Assembly: GCA_963749715.1 (NCBI GenBank)
Contig: CAVVNR010000008.1
Location: 637,059-701,058, forward strand
Direction: 5' to 3'
Source of the DNA: Roseiarcus sp963749715
GTDB lineage: Bacteria > Pseudomonadota > Alphaproteobacteria > Rhizobiales > Beijerinckiaceae
DNA length: 64,000 nucleotides
How positions within the stretch are numbered: position 1 is the first letter of the stretch; each line of letters starts with the position of its first letter. Both the position numbers and the translations under genes were made by a program. Positions 28,614 to 37,385 of this stretch are shown here, piece by piece. The notes under the pieces are model-generated. The model worked only from the letters and a program-made list of their open reading frames with translations. It had not been told where the DNA came from and did no database searches.

Positions 28614-31040
28614 TTAGGCGTTGTCTCCGCCCGTCGAGGTTGCGCTCCGTGAGGGCGTCGCGTCACCGCCCCAAGTCCAGTCTTTGATCTCCGGCATGTC
28701 GTCGCCGTAGCGGCGGATGTATTCGCGGTGGTCGATAAGCCGGTCGCGGATTTCCTGCTTGGCGTAGGCGGCGCGCTCGCCGAGCTTCGGCACGCGGTCA
28801 ATGACATCGCCGACCAGATGGAAACGGTCGATGTCGTTTATGACGCACATGTCGAAAGGCGTGGTCGTCGTTCCCTCTTCCTTGTATCCGCGCACGTGAA
28901 TGTTGTTGTGGCCGGCGCGCTTATAGGTCAGGCGGTGGATAAGCCACGGATAGCCGTGAAAGGCGAAGATGATCGGCTTGTCGACGGTGAAGAGGGCGTC
29001 GAAGTCGCGGTCGGAAATGCCATGTGGGTGCTCGGTCGCTGGCTGGAGCGTCATCAAATCGACGACGTTGACGACCCGTACTTTCAGGTCGGGCGCGTGC
29101 TGGCGCAGGAGCTTGACCGCGGCAAGGGTCTCGAGCGTCGGCACATCGCCGCAACAGGCCATCACCACATCCGGCTCGCCGCCGCGGTCGTTGCTCGCCC
29201 ACGGCCAGATGCCCAAGCCCGCCTCGCAGTGCTTGATTGCCTGATCCATGGTCAGCCATTGCGGCGCGGGCTGCTTGCCGGCGACGACGACATTCACGTA
29301 GTTGCGGCTCTTCAGGCAGTGGTCAGTGACCGAAAGCAGGCAGTTCGCGTCCGGCGGCAAGTAGATCCGCACCACCTCGGCCTTCTTGTTCATCACGTGG
29401 TCGATGAAGCCGGGGTCCTGATGGGAAAAGCCGTTGTGGTCCTGCCGCCAGACATGGCTCGACAAGAGATAGTTGAGCGAGGCGATCGGCCGCCGCCATG
29501 GGATGTGGCCGCAGACCTTCAGCCACTTCGCATGCTGGTTGAACATGGAATTGATGATGTGGATGAAGGCTTCGTAGCAGGAGAAGAAGCCGTGGCGGCC
29601 GGTCAGGAGATAGCCTTCGAGCCAGCCCTGACATTGGTGCTCGCTCAATACCTCCATCACCCGGCCGTCGGGAGCGAGATGATCGTCGTAAGGAACGGTC
29701 TCCGCCACCCAGGCGCGCTTCGTGACCTCGAGCACGTCCTGCCAGCGATTGGAATTGTTTTCGTCCGGGCTGAACAGGCGGAAGTTGCGCGACTTGAGAT
29801 TGAGCTTCATCACGTCGCGCAGGAATTCTCCCATAACCCGTGTGGCCTCCACGGTCGCCGCGCCGGGCGAAGACAGCTTGACCGCATAATCGCGGAAGTT
29901 TGGCAGCCTTAGGTCGCTCAACAGCTGGCCGCCGTTGGCATGCGGATTGGCGCTCATCCGGCGGCTCCACTGCGGCGCGAGCGCGGCAATCTCCCCTTTG
30001 AGGCGGCCGTTGGCGTCGAACAGCTCCTCCGGCCGGTAGCTCTTCATCCATGTTTCGAGGATGCGGACGTGGTCGGGATGCCCGCGCATCGCGCTCATCG
30101 GAACCTGGTGAGAGCGCCAGTAGCCCTCCTCCCGCTTGCCGTCGATCTCCTTGGGACAGGTCCAGCCCTTGGGAGTGCGCATGACGATCATCGGCCAGAC
30201 GGGGCGCTTGGAGAAGCCATCGCGCCGCGCGTCCTCCTGGATCCCACGGATTTCGCGCACGACGGTTTCGAGCGTCCTCGCCATCAGTTGATGCATCGTC
30301 GCCGGGTCGTCGCCCTCGACGAAATGCGGCCGATAGCCGTAGCCACGCATGAGATGGTCGAGTTCGTCGTGCGGAATGCGCGCGAGCACCGTCGGATTGG
30401 CGATCTTGTAGCCGTTGAGGTGCAGGATCGGCAGAACCGCGCCGTCACTGACCGGATTGAGGAACTTGTTCGAATGCCAGCTCGTCGCGAGCGGCCCGGT
30501 CTCCGCCTCGCCGTCGCCGACCACCGCGGCAACAATCAAGTCCGGATTGTCGAAGGCGGCGCCGAAGGCATGCGAAAGCGCATAGCCAAGCTCGCCGCCC
30601 TCATGGATGGAGCCTGGCGTCTCGGGCGCCACGTGGCTCGGTATCCCGCCAGGAAACGAGAACTGGGTGAAGAGGCGCTTCATGCCCGCCTCGTCCTCAG
30701 TGATGTTCGGGTAGACTTCGCTATACGTCCCCTCGAGATAGGCGTTGGCGACGATCCCGGGACCGCCGTGGCCGGGGCCGATCACGTAGATCATGTCGAG
30801 GTCGTGCTTCTTGATCAGGCGGTTGAGGTGAACGTAGATGAAATTGAGACCCGGCGTGGTGCCCCAGTGACCGAGGAGGCGCGGCTTGACGTGCTCCTCC
30901 TTGAGCGGCTCGCGCAAAAGCGGATTGTCGAAGAGGTAGATCTGGCCGACGGAGAGATAGTTCGCCGCCCGCCAGTACGCATCGATCAGCGCGGCTTCCT
31001 TTTCCGATAAGACGGTTGGTGACTTGGCCTTGGCTGCCAT
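28614..31040 (-). CDS. xfp: Xylulose-5-phosphate/fructose-6-phosphate phosphoketolase
   Basis: ThDP enzyme that splits xylulose 5-P (and often fructose 6-P) with phosphate to acetyl phosphate and an aldose phosphate. 808 residues from the ATG at 31040 (MAAKAKSPTVLSEKEAALID), with AGGGA upstream. Family marks: LLGHWGTTPGLNFIYVHLNR, GPGHGGPG, EGGELGYALSHAFGAAFDNP, ThDP motif VGDGEAETGPLA, and SHQDPGFIDHV. Length matches the family. No acetate kinase or phosphotransacetylase gene is adjacent, so acetyl-phosphate use must be encoded elsewhere. It is divergent from the membrane protein gene at 31246. Confidence 0.96.
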   Translation of the reverse strand: MAAKAKSPTVLSEKEAALIDAYWRAANYLSVGQIYLFDNPLLREPLKEEHVKPRLLGHWGTTPGLNFIYVHLNRLIKKHDLDMIYVIGPGHGGPGIVANAYLEGTYSEVYPNITEDEAGMKRLFTQFSFPGGIPSHVAPETPGSIHEGGELGYALSHAFGAAFDNPDLIVAAVVGDGEAETGPLATSWHSNKFLNPVSDGAVLPILHLNGYKIANPTVLARIPHDELDHLMRGYGYRPHFVEGDDPATMHQLMARTLETVVREIRGIQEDARRDGFSKRPVWPMIVMRTPKGWTCPKEIDGKREEGYWRSHQVPMSAMRGHPDHVRILETWMKSYRPEELFDANGRLKGEIAALAPQWSRRMSANPHANGGQLLSDLRLPNFRDYAVKLSSPGAATVEATRVMGEFLRDVMKLNLKSRNFRLFSPDENNSNRWQDVLEVTKRAWVAETVPYDDHLAPDGRVMEVLSEHQCQGWLEGYLLTGRHGFFSCYEAFIHIINSMFNQHAKWLKVCGHIPWRRPIASLNYLLSSHVWRQDHNGFSHQDPGFIDHVMNKKAEVVRIYLPPDANCLLSVTDHCLKSRNYVNVVVAGKQPAPQWLTMDQAIKHCEAGLGIWPWASNDRGGEPDVVMACCGDVPTLETLAAVKLLRQHAPDLKVRVVNVVDLMTLQPATEHPHGISDRDFDALFTVDKPIIFAFHGYPWLIHRLTYKRAGHNNIHVRGYKEEGTTTTPFDMCVINDIDRFHLVGDVIDRVPKLGERAAYAKQEIRDRLIDHREYIRRYGDDMPEIKDWTWGGDATPSRSATSTGGDNA

Positions 31041-31245
31041 GGCATTCCCTCCGGATGTGAGCTTGGGCGGTCGTCCAAGCCAAATTGTCCCCGATTGATG
31101 ACATTTGAGCAACAGGCAAGCAGCCTCACGGGCTGCGCCCGGACAGAGCCATGGTGGATCGCGCTCGCCGGAACCTCCTAGCCCCGGTCGGAGCGGGGCG
31201 ATAGATTGATCTCGGGGAACTGGGCAAGCGCCAAGATCAAAGCTT

Positions 31246-32280
31246 ATGGATGCGCAGGCAATTCCGCTGAAGACCACCGGGAGGCGTTTCGTCCGGACGG
31301 TCAGGAATTTTGCACAGTCGGAAAACGGCCTGAAGGCCAAGCTCGTTTTCGCCGCGCTGGTCCTGTTGCTCCTTGCGGCGAACGCGCTCAACGTCGCCAA
31401 CAGCTATGTCGGCCGGGATTTCATGAGCGCGATAGCCGATCGCGACATGGCGGGCTTTGTCCGGCAGGCTTTTATCTACGTCGGCGTTTTCGCCGCCTTG
31501 ACCTTTGTCGCAGTGATCTCTCGCTTCGGCGAAGAGCGGCTCGGCCTTCTGTGGCGAGACACAATGACGCGAGGGATCGTGCGCCAATACCTCGCCGACG
31601 GAAACTATCAAAGCCTCAAGACTTCGGGAGCGGTCGCCAACCCGGACCAGCGAATCTCCGAAGACGTTCGCGCCTTCACGGTCACGACGCTTTCCTTCGT
31701 GCTGATGGCGCTCAACAGCGTCTTCACGATCTTCGCCTTCTCCGAGGTTCTCTGGACCATCAGCCCGCTCCTTTTCGGCGTCTCGGTCGCTTACGCGGCA
31801 GGCGGCTCGTTCTTCACGTTCATGCTCGGGCGCCCGCTGATCGGACTGAACTATGACCAGCTCGACAAGGAAGCGAGCTTCCGCTCCGAGCTTATTCGTA
31901 TCCGGGACAATTCCGAAGCCATCCTGCAGGCGCGAGACGAGGAGCGGCAAACGGCTCGCCTGCTGTCCCGTCTCGGCGATGTCGTCGGCAATTTTCGCGA
32001 GATCACCTCGATCAACCGCAATGTCGGGTTCTTCACCACCGGCTACAATTGGCTGATCCAGATCATCCCCGCGCTCATCATTGCGCCCGCATTCATCGAA
32101 GGGAAAATCGAGTTCGGCGTCATCACCCAATCGGCGATCGCGTTTACGGCTCTGGTCGCCGCCTTTTCGCTCATCGTCACCCAGTTCCAGTCGCTGTCGA
32201 GTTTCGCGGCGGTGGTGGCGCGCTTAAGCGCGCTCGCCGAGGCGGTCGGGCAAACAGGCGATCCCGAGCGAGCAAGCTAG
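31246..32280 (+). CDS. SbmA/BacA-YddA-like ABC membrane protein lacking an ATPase domain
   Basis: A 344-residue membrane protein of the ABC_membrane_2/SbmA-BacA type with about six helices. Recognisable motifs are YVGRDFMSAI, ERLGLLWRDTMTRGIVRQYL, the EAA-like NPDQRISEDVRAFT and FGVITQSAIAF. YddA-type relatives of this sequence usually continue into a nucleotide-binding domain of about 200 residues. Here a stop follows at 32280, and none of the downstream frames holds a Walker or LSGG motif. It may work as a proton-driven SbmA-like peptide transporter or be a truncated ABC exporter. Conditions and substrate are unknown. Confidence 0.82.
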   Translation: MDAQAIPLKTTGRRFVRTVRNFAQSENGLKAKLVFAALVLLLLAANALNVANSYVGRDFMSAIADRDMAGFVRQAFIYVGVFAALTFVAVISRFGEERLGLLWRDTMTRGIVRQYLADGNYQSLKTSGAVANPDQRISEDVRAFTVTTLSFVLMALNSVFTIFAFSEVLWTISPLLFGVSVAYAAGGSFFTFMLGRPLIGLNYDQLDKEASFRSELIRIRDNSEAILQARDEERQTARLLSRLGDVVGNFREITSINRNVGFFTTGYNWLIQIIPALIIAPAFIEGKIEFGVITQSAIAFTALVAAFSLIVTQFQSLSSFAAVVARLSALAEAVGQTGDPERAS

Positions 32281-32448
32281 GGCTGTGGGAGCCGATAATC
32301 CGAGGGTCGGCGCGCCCCCCATTGCGCGCGGCTGAAAACTTCGCTCAACTGGCCGCCGTCCGTCGCGAGCTGGACGATGAGCGACGGGCGCCGCCAGATG
32401 GCGGAGCCGGCTGCGCGCGCCGCGGCCCAGCAAAGGGAGGAACGGATC

Positions 32449-32844
32449 ATGCTCACGCGACGCATTTTCACCGCTTGCGCCTTGTGCGCCGCGGGCGGCT
32501 TCTTCGCGACGGGGGCCGAGGCGCAGGCGCCGGGGTTCAAACGCACCCTCCTCAAGCAGACCGACGGGCCGGTCGACGGCTATACGACCATCGAAATGCG
32601 CGTCGAGATCGATCCGAACGCGACGGTTCCGCGACACACCCATCCAGGGATCGAGACGGGCTACGTCGTCGAGGGCGGAACCGAGCTGACGATCGATGGC
32701 CAGGGCACGCTCAAGCTTGGGCCGGGCGATGGGTTCCAGGTTCCGACCGGCACGCCGCACGGCGGGCCGAACGGGCCGGCAAAGACGGTTGTCATTTCGA
32801 CCTACGTCGTCGAGAAGGGCAAGCCGCTCGCCTCGCCCGCCTGA
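32449..32844 (+). CDS. Exported cupin-domain protein
   Basis: A 131-residue periplasmic cupin. The N-terminus MLTRRIFTACALCAAGGFFATGAEA is a signal peptide with a TRRIF pair that could be read by Tat. The cupin core follows: VEIDPNATVPRHTHPGIETGYVVEGG (metal-binding His/Glu set) and LGPGDGFQVPTGTPHGG. The ATG at 32449 has AGGGAGGAA upstream. Function unknown; it lies 14 bases ahead of a methyltransferase gene and may share its transcript. Confidence 0.85.
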   Translation: MLTRRIFTACALCAAGGFFATGAEAQAPGFKRTLLKQTDGPVDGYTTIEMRVEIDPNATVPRHTHPGIETGYVVEGGTELTIDGQGTLKLGPGDGFQVPTGTPHGGPNGPAKTVVISTYVVEKGKPLASPA

Positions 32845-32857
32845 GCCGAAGAGGAAA

Positions 32858-33730
32858 ATGACCATGTCCCTTGCGCCGGTCCACGCCGAGAACGCCGCCC
32901 AGGCCGAGTATTGGAACTCGCTCGCCGGACGGCGATGGACGGACCGCCAGGAGGAGCAGGACCAGGTGTTGCGCCCGGTTTCCGACCGGCTCATCGCGGC
33001 GGCGGACGCGAAGCCCGGCGAACGCGTGATCGACGTCGGTTGCGGCTGCGGCGACACGACCATCGATTTCGCCGCCCGGGTCAGTCCGGGAGGCGAAGCC
33101 CTGGGGCTCGACATTTCCGAGCCGATGCTGGCGCGCGCCCGCGAGCGCGCGCCGCGAGATCTGCCCGCCCGCTTCGATCTCGCCGACGCGACCGTCTACG
33201 ATTTCGCGTCCGGCTGGGCCGATCTCGTCGTGTCGCGTTTCGGCGTCATGTTCTTCGCCGATCCGCCGCTTTCCTTCGCCAATCTGCGGCGGGGCATGAA
33301 GCCTCGCGCGCGGCTCGTCTTCGCCTGCTGGCGCGAGGCGAAGCAAAATCCGTGGATGATGATCCCGCTGCGCGAAGCCAAGAAGCACGCCCCTCCCCTG
33401 CCCGAGACCAACCCCGACGACCCGGGACCGTTCGCCTTCGCTGACGAAGCGCGCGTGCGGCGCATCCTGGGCGCGGCCGGGTTCGCCGATGTCGCCGTGA
33501 CTGCGCGGGATCTCGATCTCGATCTCGCGATCGGGCGCGGCCTCGACGCCGCCGTCGCCGGCGCGTTGGGGATCGGGCCGACCAGCCGCATCCTCGACGG
33601 CCAGCCGGAAGCCGTTCGCGCCGCCGCGGCTGCCGACATCCGCAAGGCGCTGGCCGAGCGCGCCAGGGGCGACAGCGTTCCGCTCGGCGCCGCGATCTGG
33701 ATCGTGACTGCGGTCAATCCCGGCGGGTGA
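32858..33730 (+). CDS. Class I SAM-dependent methyltransferase
   Basis: A 290-residue Rossmann-fold methyltransferase. Motif I is VIDVGCGCGDTTIDFA, followed by the acidic strand end LGLDISEPML and the post-motif ADLVVSRFGVMFFADPPLSFANLRRGMKP typical of UbiE/COQ5-like and SmtA-like enzymes. Start is the ATG at 32858 with GAGGAAA upstream. Substrate unknown. It converges with the 4Fe-4S protein gene, four bases separating the two stops. Confidence 0.9.
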   Translation: MTMSLAPVHAENAAQAEYWNSLAGRRWTDRQEEQDQVLRPVSDRLIAAADAKPGERVIDVGCGCGDTTIDFAARVSPGGEALGLDISEPMLARARERAPRDLPARFDLADATVYDFASGWADLVVSRFGVMFFADPPLSFANLRRGMKPRARLVFACWREAKQNPWMMIPLREAKKHAPPLPETNPDDPGPFAFADEARVRRILGAAGFADVAVTARDLDLDLAIGRGLDAAVAGALGIGPTSRILDGQPEAVRAAAAADIRKALAERARGDSVPLGAAIWIVTAVNPGG

Positions 33731-33734
33731 TGCT

Positions 33735-34423
33735 TCAGGCGCGCGCTCGTGCGCTGAGGAAAGCGCCGCATCGTGAAGCTCGCTTGGTCTTCGCCGTAGA
33801 CGTGCTCGGCCCCGACCGGGCAGGCCCGCCGCGCCCGGCATCCAGCATCCATGCAGTCCGCGCCGGCCGGGCTCTTCAAATGGCCGGCGCACGCGCCGAC
33901 GTCGTAGCCGACGCTTGAGAATGCGCCGACGGGACAGCCGTTCAGACACCAGCGCCCGAGGCAGGAGTCGCAGGGGCTTGCGACCGCCGCCGGCTCCGGG
34001 ACGGCGAGCGCTTCGCTGAGCCCAAGCGCTCCGCGGTAGCTGTGCCAAAGCCCATAGCGCGGATGGATCAGAATTCCGATCGGCGAGGGATGGACGGGCT
34101 CGGCGCGGCGCGCCCATTGCTGGAATGGCCAGAAGGGCGGGCCGCCAAAGGGGAACAGAGCCACCGCGCCAAGGTCGCGCGCCGATGATTCAATGACGCC
34201 GCCGGCTCCAGCGGTCAAGCGGATCGGCGGCCCCGTCGTCCGCCTCGGCGCTCGAGGCGAATGCGCTCCAGCCGTCTCGCCCGACCATGCCGGCGAGCAC
34301 AATCGTCCGAACTTCGGCGAGCGCGCCGCGCCGCTCGCCATCATCGAGGCCAAACGCGCCGCGCGGAACGAGGCCTGTCCGCTCGATCGCGGAAAACACG
34401 GTCTCAACCCGCCGGCCCGTCAT
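33735..34423 (-). CDS. 4Fe-4S dicluster-like protein (two frameshifts)
   Basis: A cysteine-rich protein of about 228 residues. From the ATG at 34423 (MTGRRVETVFSAIERTGL) it reads RGAFGLDDGERRGALAEVRTIVLAGM to DPLDRWSR. An extra C at about 34198 shifts to the frame VIESSARDLGAVALFPFGGPPFWPFQQW, IHPRYGLWHSYRGAL, then the clusters CDSCLGRWCLNGCPVGAF and CMDAGCRARRACPVG. A second extra C at about 33758 precedes the end FLSARARA at 33735. The cysteine patterns suit two iron-sulfur clusters. It resembles ferredoxin-like proteins of unknown role found in Rhizobiales. Confidence 0.8.
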
Positions 34424-34577
34424 CGCCGTCGCCTCGCGTGTCGGCCGGGACGGGTCATCGATCTTGCATCCATGTTGGCCATATTGGTTTAGACACGAAC
34501 CATCTTGCTCCGGGCATCCGCCTGGCGCAAAACTCAATGGTGGGGCGTCGAGAACGGCGCAACGGCGGAGGCTTCCA

Positions 34578-35366
34578 TTGGACGCAGCCTATAGCGAAGT
34601 CGGGGAAGACGTCTTTCGCGCGAGCGCGCTCACCCGAGGCCCGTGGCATCCCGATCACCAGCACGCCGGCCCGCCTTCGGCGCTGATCTGCCGGGCGATC
34701 GAACGCGCAGCCGCCGAGGGCCTGACCCATCTCGGGCGCCTCACCGTCAATCTCCTGCGCCCCGCGCCGATCGGCGAGTGTCGCGTCGAGGTCGCGACAG
34801 ACTATCTCGGCCGCAACGCCGGCCACTATTCCGGCCGCCTGATCGCAGCCGACAAGGAGATCGCCCGCTTCACCGCGCTCATGCAGCGCGAGGACGACCT
34901 GCCGATCCCCGACGCCACGCCGGGCCATCCCCCGCCGCATGCGCCAAAGGCTTGGGACCAAAGTCCGCCAGTCGGCTTTCCTTTCCCCGGCGTTCAAATC
35001 GGCTATCCGGACCTGGTCGAGAACCGAATCGCCGAAGGCACATTCTTCAAGGGGCCCTGCGCCGCCTGGTTTCGGATGAAGCACCCGCTGATCGAAGGCG
35101 AGACGCCGAGCCCCTATCAGCGGGTGGCCGTCGCCGCCGACTCGGGCAACGGGATCAGCGCCGTGCTGGACTTCGGCAAGTATGTCTTCGTCAATTGCGA
35201 TCTGACCATCAACCTCTTCCGCCGTCCGGAGGGGACATGGATCTGCCTCGAGGCGCGCAGCGTCTTCGGCGGCAACGGCTGCGGACTGGCCGAGTCCACG
35301 CTCTACGACGAACGAGGCATGATCGGACGCGCGACGCAGAGCCTGGCTGTCAGGCCACGCGCTTAA
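34578..35366 (+). CDS. Acyl-CoA thioesterase-like (double hot-dog) protein
   Basis: A 262-residue protein of the TesB-like thioesterase superfamily. The N-terminal hot-dog reads FRASALTRGPWHPDHQHAGPPSALICRAIERAA, with the HAGPPSAL helix start, then RLTVNLLRPAPIGECRVEV. The second half contains FVNCDLTINLFRRPEGTWICLEARS. The start is the TTG at 34578 with GGAGG upstream; the frame before that is not coding-like. Its thioester substrate is unknown. Confidence 0.82.
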   Translation: MDAAYSEVGEDVFRASALTRGPWHPDHQHAGPPSALICRAIERAAAEGLTHLGRLTVNLLRPAPIGECRVEVATDYLGRNAGHYSGRLIAADKEIARFTALMQREDDLPIPDATPGHPPPHAPKAWDQSPPVGFPFPGVQIGYPDLVENRIAEGTFFKGPCAAWFRMKHPLIEGETPSPYQRVAVAADSGNGISAVLDFGKYVFVNCDLTINLFRRPEGTWICLEARSVFGGNGCGLAESTLYDERGMIGRATQSLAVRPRA

Positions 35367-35378
35367 GACCGACCGGGT

Positions 35379-35768
35379 TCACGCAGCCACGAGGCCAAGA
35401 TGCTCCTCCATCGGAACAAAATCGCGGTCGTCATGGAGCAATGCACAGCGATGTTCGATGCAAAACGTGCCAATGATGACGTCCGCGGTCTTGCGCATCG
35501 TTATGCCCAGGTCTCTCAGCTTGCGGTAATTCCGGGCGGCGCGGGGGGCGAGATCGCCGTCGAGAAGAGGCACGATATCGAATCTGCGCAACCCCCGTTG
35601 GATGCGCTCCGCATGGGCATCGTCTCGGGCGGCTTGAAGAACTTCGAGCAGAATGAGATCGCCGACCAGGATCGGTTCGCGGCCGGCCGCAGCTTCGAGT
35701 TTGGCGGTCGCCGCCGTCCACGAGCCGCGAAGGTGGGCGATCCAGACCGAGCTGTCGACGAGTATCAC
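35379..35768 (-). CDS. vapC: VapC-family PIN-domain toxin
   Basis: Ribonuclease toxin of a type II toxin-antitoxin pair, 129 residues. The PIN acidic set is complete: Asp4 in MILVDSSVWIAHL, Glu in GDLILLEVLQ, Asp in TADVIIGTFC and Asp in LLHDDRDFVPM. Its ATG overlaps the vapB stop (ATGA), so the two are translationally coupled. Confidence 0.93.
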   Translation of the reverse strand: MILVDSSVWIAHLRGSWTAATAKLEAAAGREPILVGDLILLEVLQAARDDAHAERIQRGLRRFDIVPLLDGDLAPRAARNYRKLRDLGITMRKTADVIIGTFCIEHRCALLHDDRDFVPMEEHLGLVAA

Positions 35769-35974
35769 GACCGGCCCGATGGTCTATGCTCGCGCATCCC
35801 GTCGAGGTCGCCTTCCCAGCCCAATCCCTTGAGCGCCTTCAGCGCCTGGGTCTGCTCGCTTACCCGAACCAGCAGCTTGAGCCCCTCTTCCACCGCCGCT
35901 CGCTTGGTCGTGAGGCCGGTCAGTCTCATGGCCTCAGCCATCAACGCGTCGTCGATTTCGATGTTGGTGCGCAT
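35765..35974 (-). CDS. vapB: VapB-family antitoxin
   Basis: A 69-residue antitoxin: MRTNIEIDDALMAEAMRLTGLTTKRAAVEEGLKLLV is the ribbon-helix-helix DNA-binding part, and the C-terminal tail binds the PIN toxin. Located directly upstream of vapC with a 4-bp overlap. A palindrome 19 bases upstream of its start is the likely autoregulatory operator. Confidence 0.92.
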   Translation of the reverse strand: MRTNIEIDDALMAEAMRLTGLTTKRAAVEEGLKLLVRVSEQTQALKALKGLGWEGDLDGMREHRPSGRS

Positions 35975-35992
35975 GCTGGCCGCGGGACGGTT

Positions 35993-36020
35993 TGTGTATA
36001 ACTCTCAGAATCTATACACA
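35993..36020. promoter_or_regulatory. Inverted repeat operator upstream of vapBC
   Basis: TGTGTATA (35993-36000) and TATACACA (36013-36020) form a perfect 8-bp inverted repeat with a 12-base spacer. It begins 19 bases before the vapB start on the minus strand, where the promoter should be. This is the usual architecture for VapBC conditional autorepression. Confidence 0.7.
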
Positions 36021-36103
36021 TTCAAGTGCTGACGCAAAAGCGGGGTCACGACCCCATCGCGACGCCCTCGTTTTGGATTCGGGGCGCTCCAGCGGGCCGG
36101 CGA

Positions 36104-37304
36104 CTACTTCCTTCGCAGCGCCTCGACCCCCGGCAGGACCTTGCCTTCCATCCATTCGAGGAAAGCGCCGCCCGCGGCCGAGACATAGGTGAAGTCGTCG
36201 GCGACCTTGGCCTCGTTGAGCGCGGCGACGGTGTCGCCGCCGCCCGCGACCGATTTGAGCTTGCCGGCCTTGGTCAGCGCGGCCGCGGTCCTGGCGATCG
36301 CCATGGTCGCCTTGTCGAACGGCGGCGTCTCGAAGGCGCCAGGCGGGCCGTTCCATACGAGGGTCTTCGCATGGGCAAGCGCCTCCTCGACGCCCGCGAC
36401 CGACTTTGGCCCGATGTCGAGGATCATCTCGTCCTCAGGCACATGATCGACGCTGACCACATGGGCCGGCGCGTGGGCCTTGAGTTCCTTGGCGACCGTG
36501 GCGTCTACAGGCAGGAGAATCCGGCACTTGGCCTTCTCCGCCGCGACCGCGATCGCGCGCGCCTTGTCGGCGAGGTCCTTTTCGCACAGCGACTTGCCGA
36601 CTCCCTTGCCCTCGGCGAACAGGAACGTATTGGCCATGCCCCCGCCGATGATGAGGACGTCGACCTTGCCGACGAGGTTGCCGAGCAGGTCGAGCTTGGT
36701 CGACACCTTGGCCCCGCCGACGATCGCCGCGACCGGCCGGGCCGGATTGCCGAGCGCCAGCGACAACGCCTCGAGTTCCTTCTGCATCGCCCGCCCCGCG
36801 TGCGCCGGCAGATGATGGGCAAGCCCCTCGGTCGTCGCGTGCGCGCGGTGGGCGGCGGAGAAGGCGTCGTTGACATAGATGTCGCCGAGCTTGGCGAGCT
36901 CCGCGACATGGGCCGGATCGTTCTTCTCCTCGCCCTTGTGGAAGCGAGTGTTCTCCAAGCAGCAGCACGTCGCCGTTCTTCATTTTCGCGATCGCGTCGG
37001 CGGCGATCTTGCCGACGCAGTCGGTCGCGAACGCGACCGGACGCTTGACGATGTCGGCGACAGCAGCCGCGACGTGCCTCAGCGAATTGGCCTCATCCGG
37101 GCCTCCCTTCGGGCGGCCGAAATGCGCGAGCAGGATCACCTTGCCGCCCTTGCCGGCGATCTCCTCGATCGTCGGCGCGACCCGTTCGATCCGCGTCGCG
37201 TCGGTCACGCGCCCGTTTTCGCTCGGAACGTTGAGGTCGACGCGGAGCAGGACGCGTTTGCCGGAGACGTCGGCGTCGTCGAGCGTGCGGAATGGGTTGC
37301 TCAT
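36104..37304 (-). CDS. pgk: Phosphoglycerate kinase (one frameshift)
   Basis: Reversible transfer between 1,3-bisphosphoglycerate and ADP in glycolysis/gluconeogenesis. Starts MSNPFRTLDDADVSGKRVLLRVDLNVP at 37304; LLAHFGRPKG is intact. After KNGDVLLL, an extra base at 36956-36957 (GG for G) shifts the frame; it resumes ENTRFHKGEEKNDP. Then come NDAFSAAHRAHAT, GGAKVSTKLDLLGNL, the nucleotide-binding VWNGPPGAFETPPF and the C-terminal SVAGGGDTVAAL. Restored length is 399 residues, standard for PGK. It lies 81 bases downstream of gap. Confidence 0.95.
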
Positions 37305-37385
37305 GTTCGCCTTCCTGGGAAGGTGAGATTAATTGCCTGTCTGCCCCACCGCCGAGACGTGGCCTCGCAGTAAGTCGGACGACGA

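Noticed and set aside
28328..28687. Possible small secreted protein in the SDR-phosphoketolase gap
   Set aside because: The signal-like N-terminus is followed by random Arg-rich sequence and the frame overlaps the phosphoketolase 3' end; no ribosome site.
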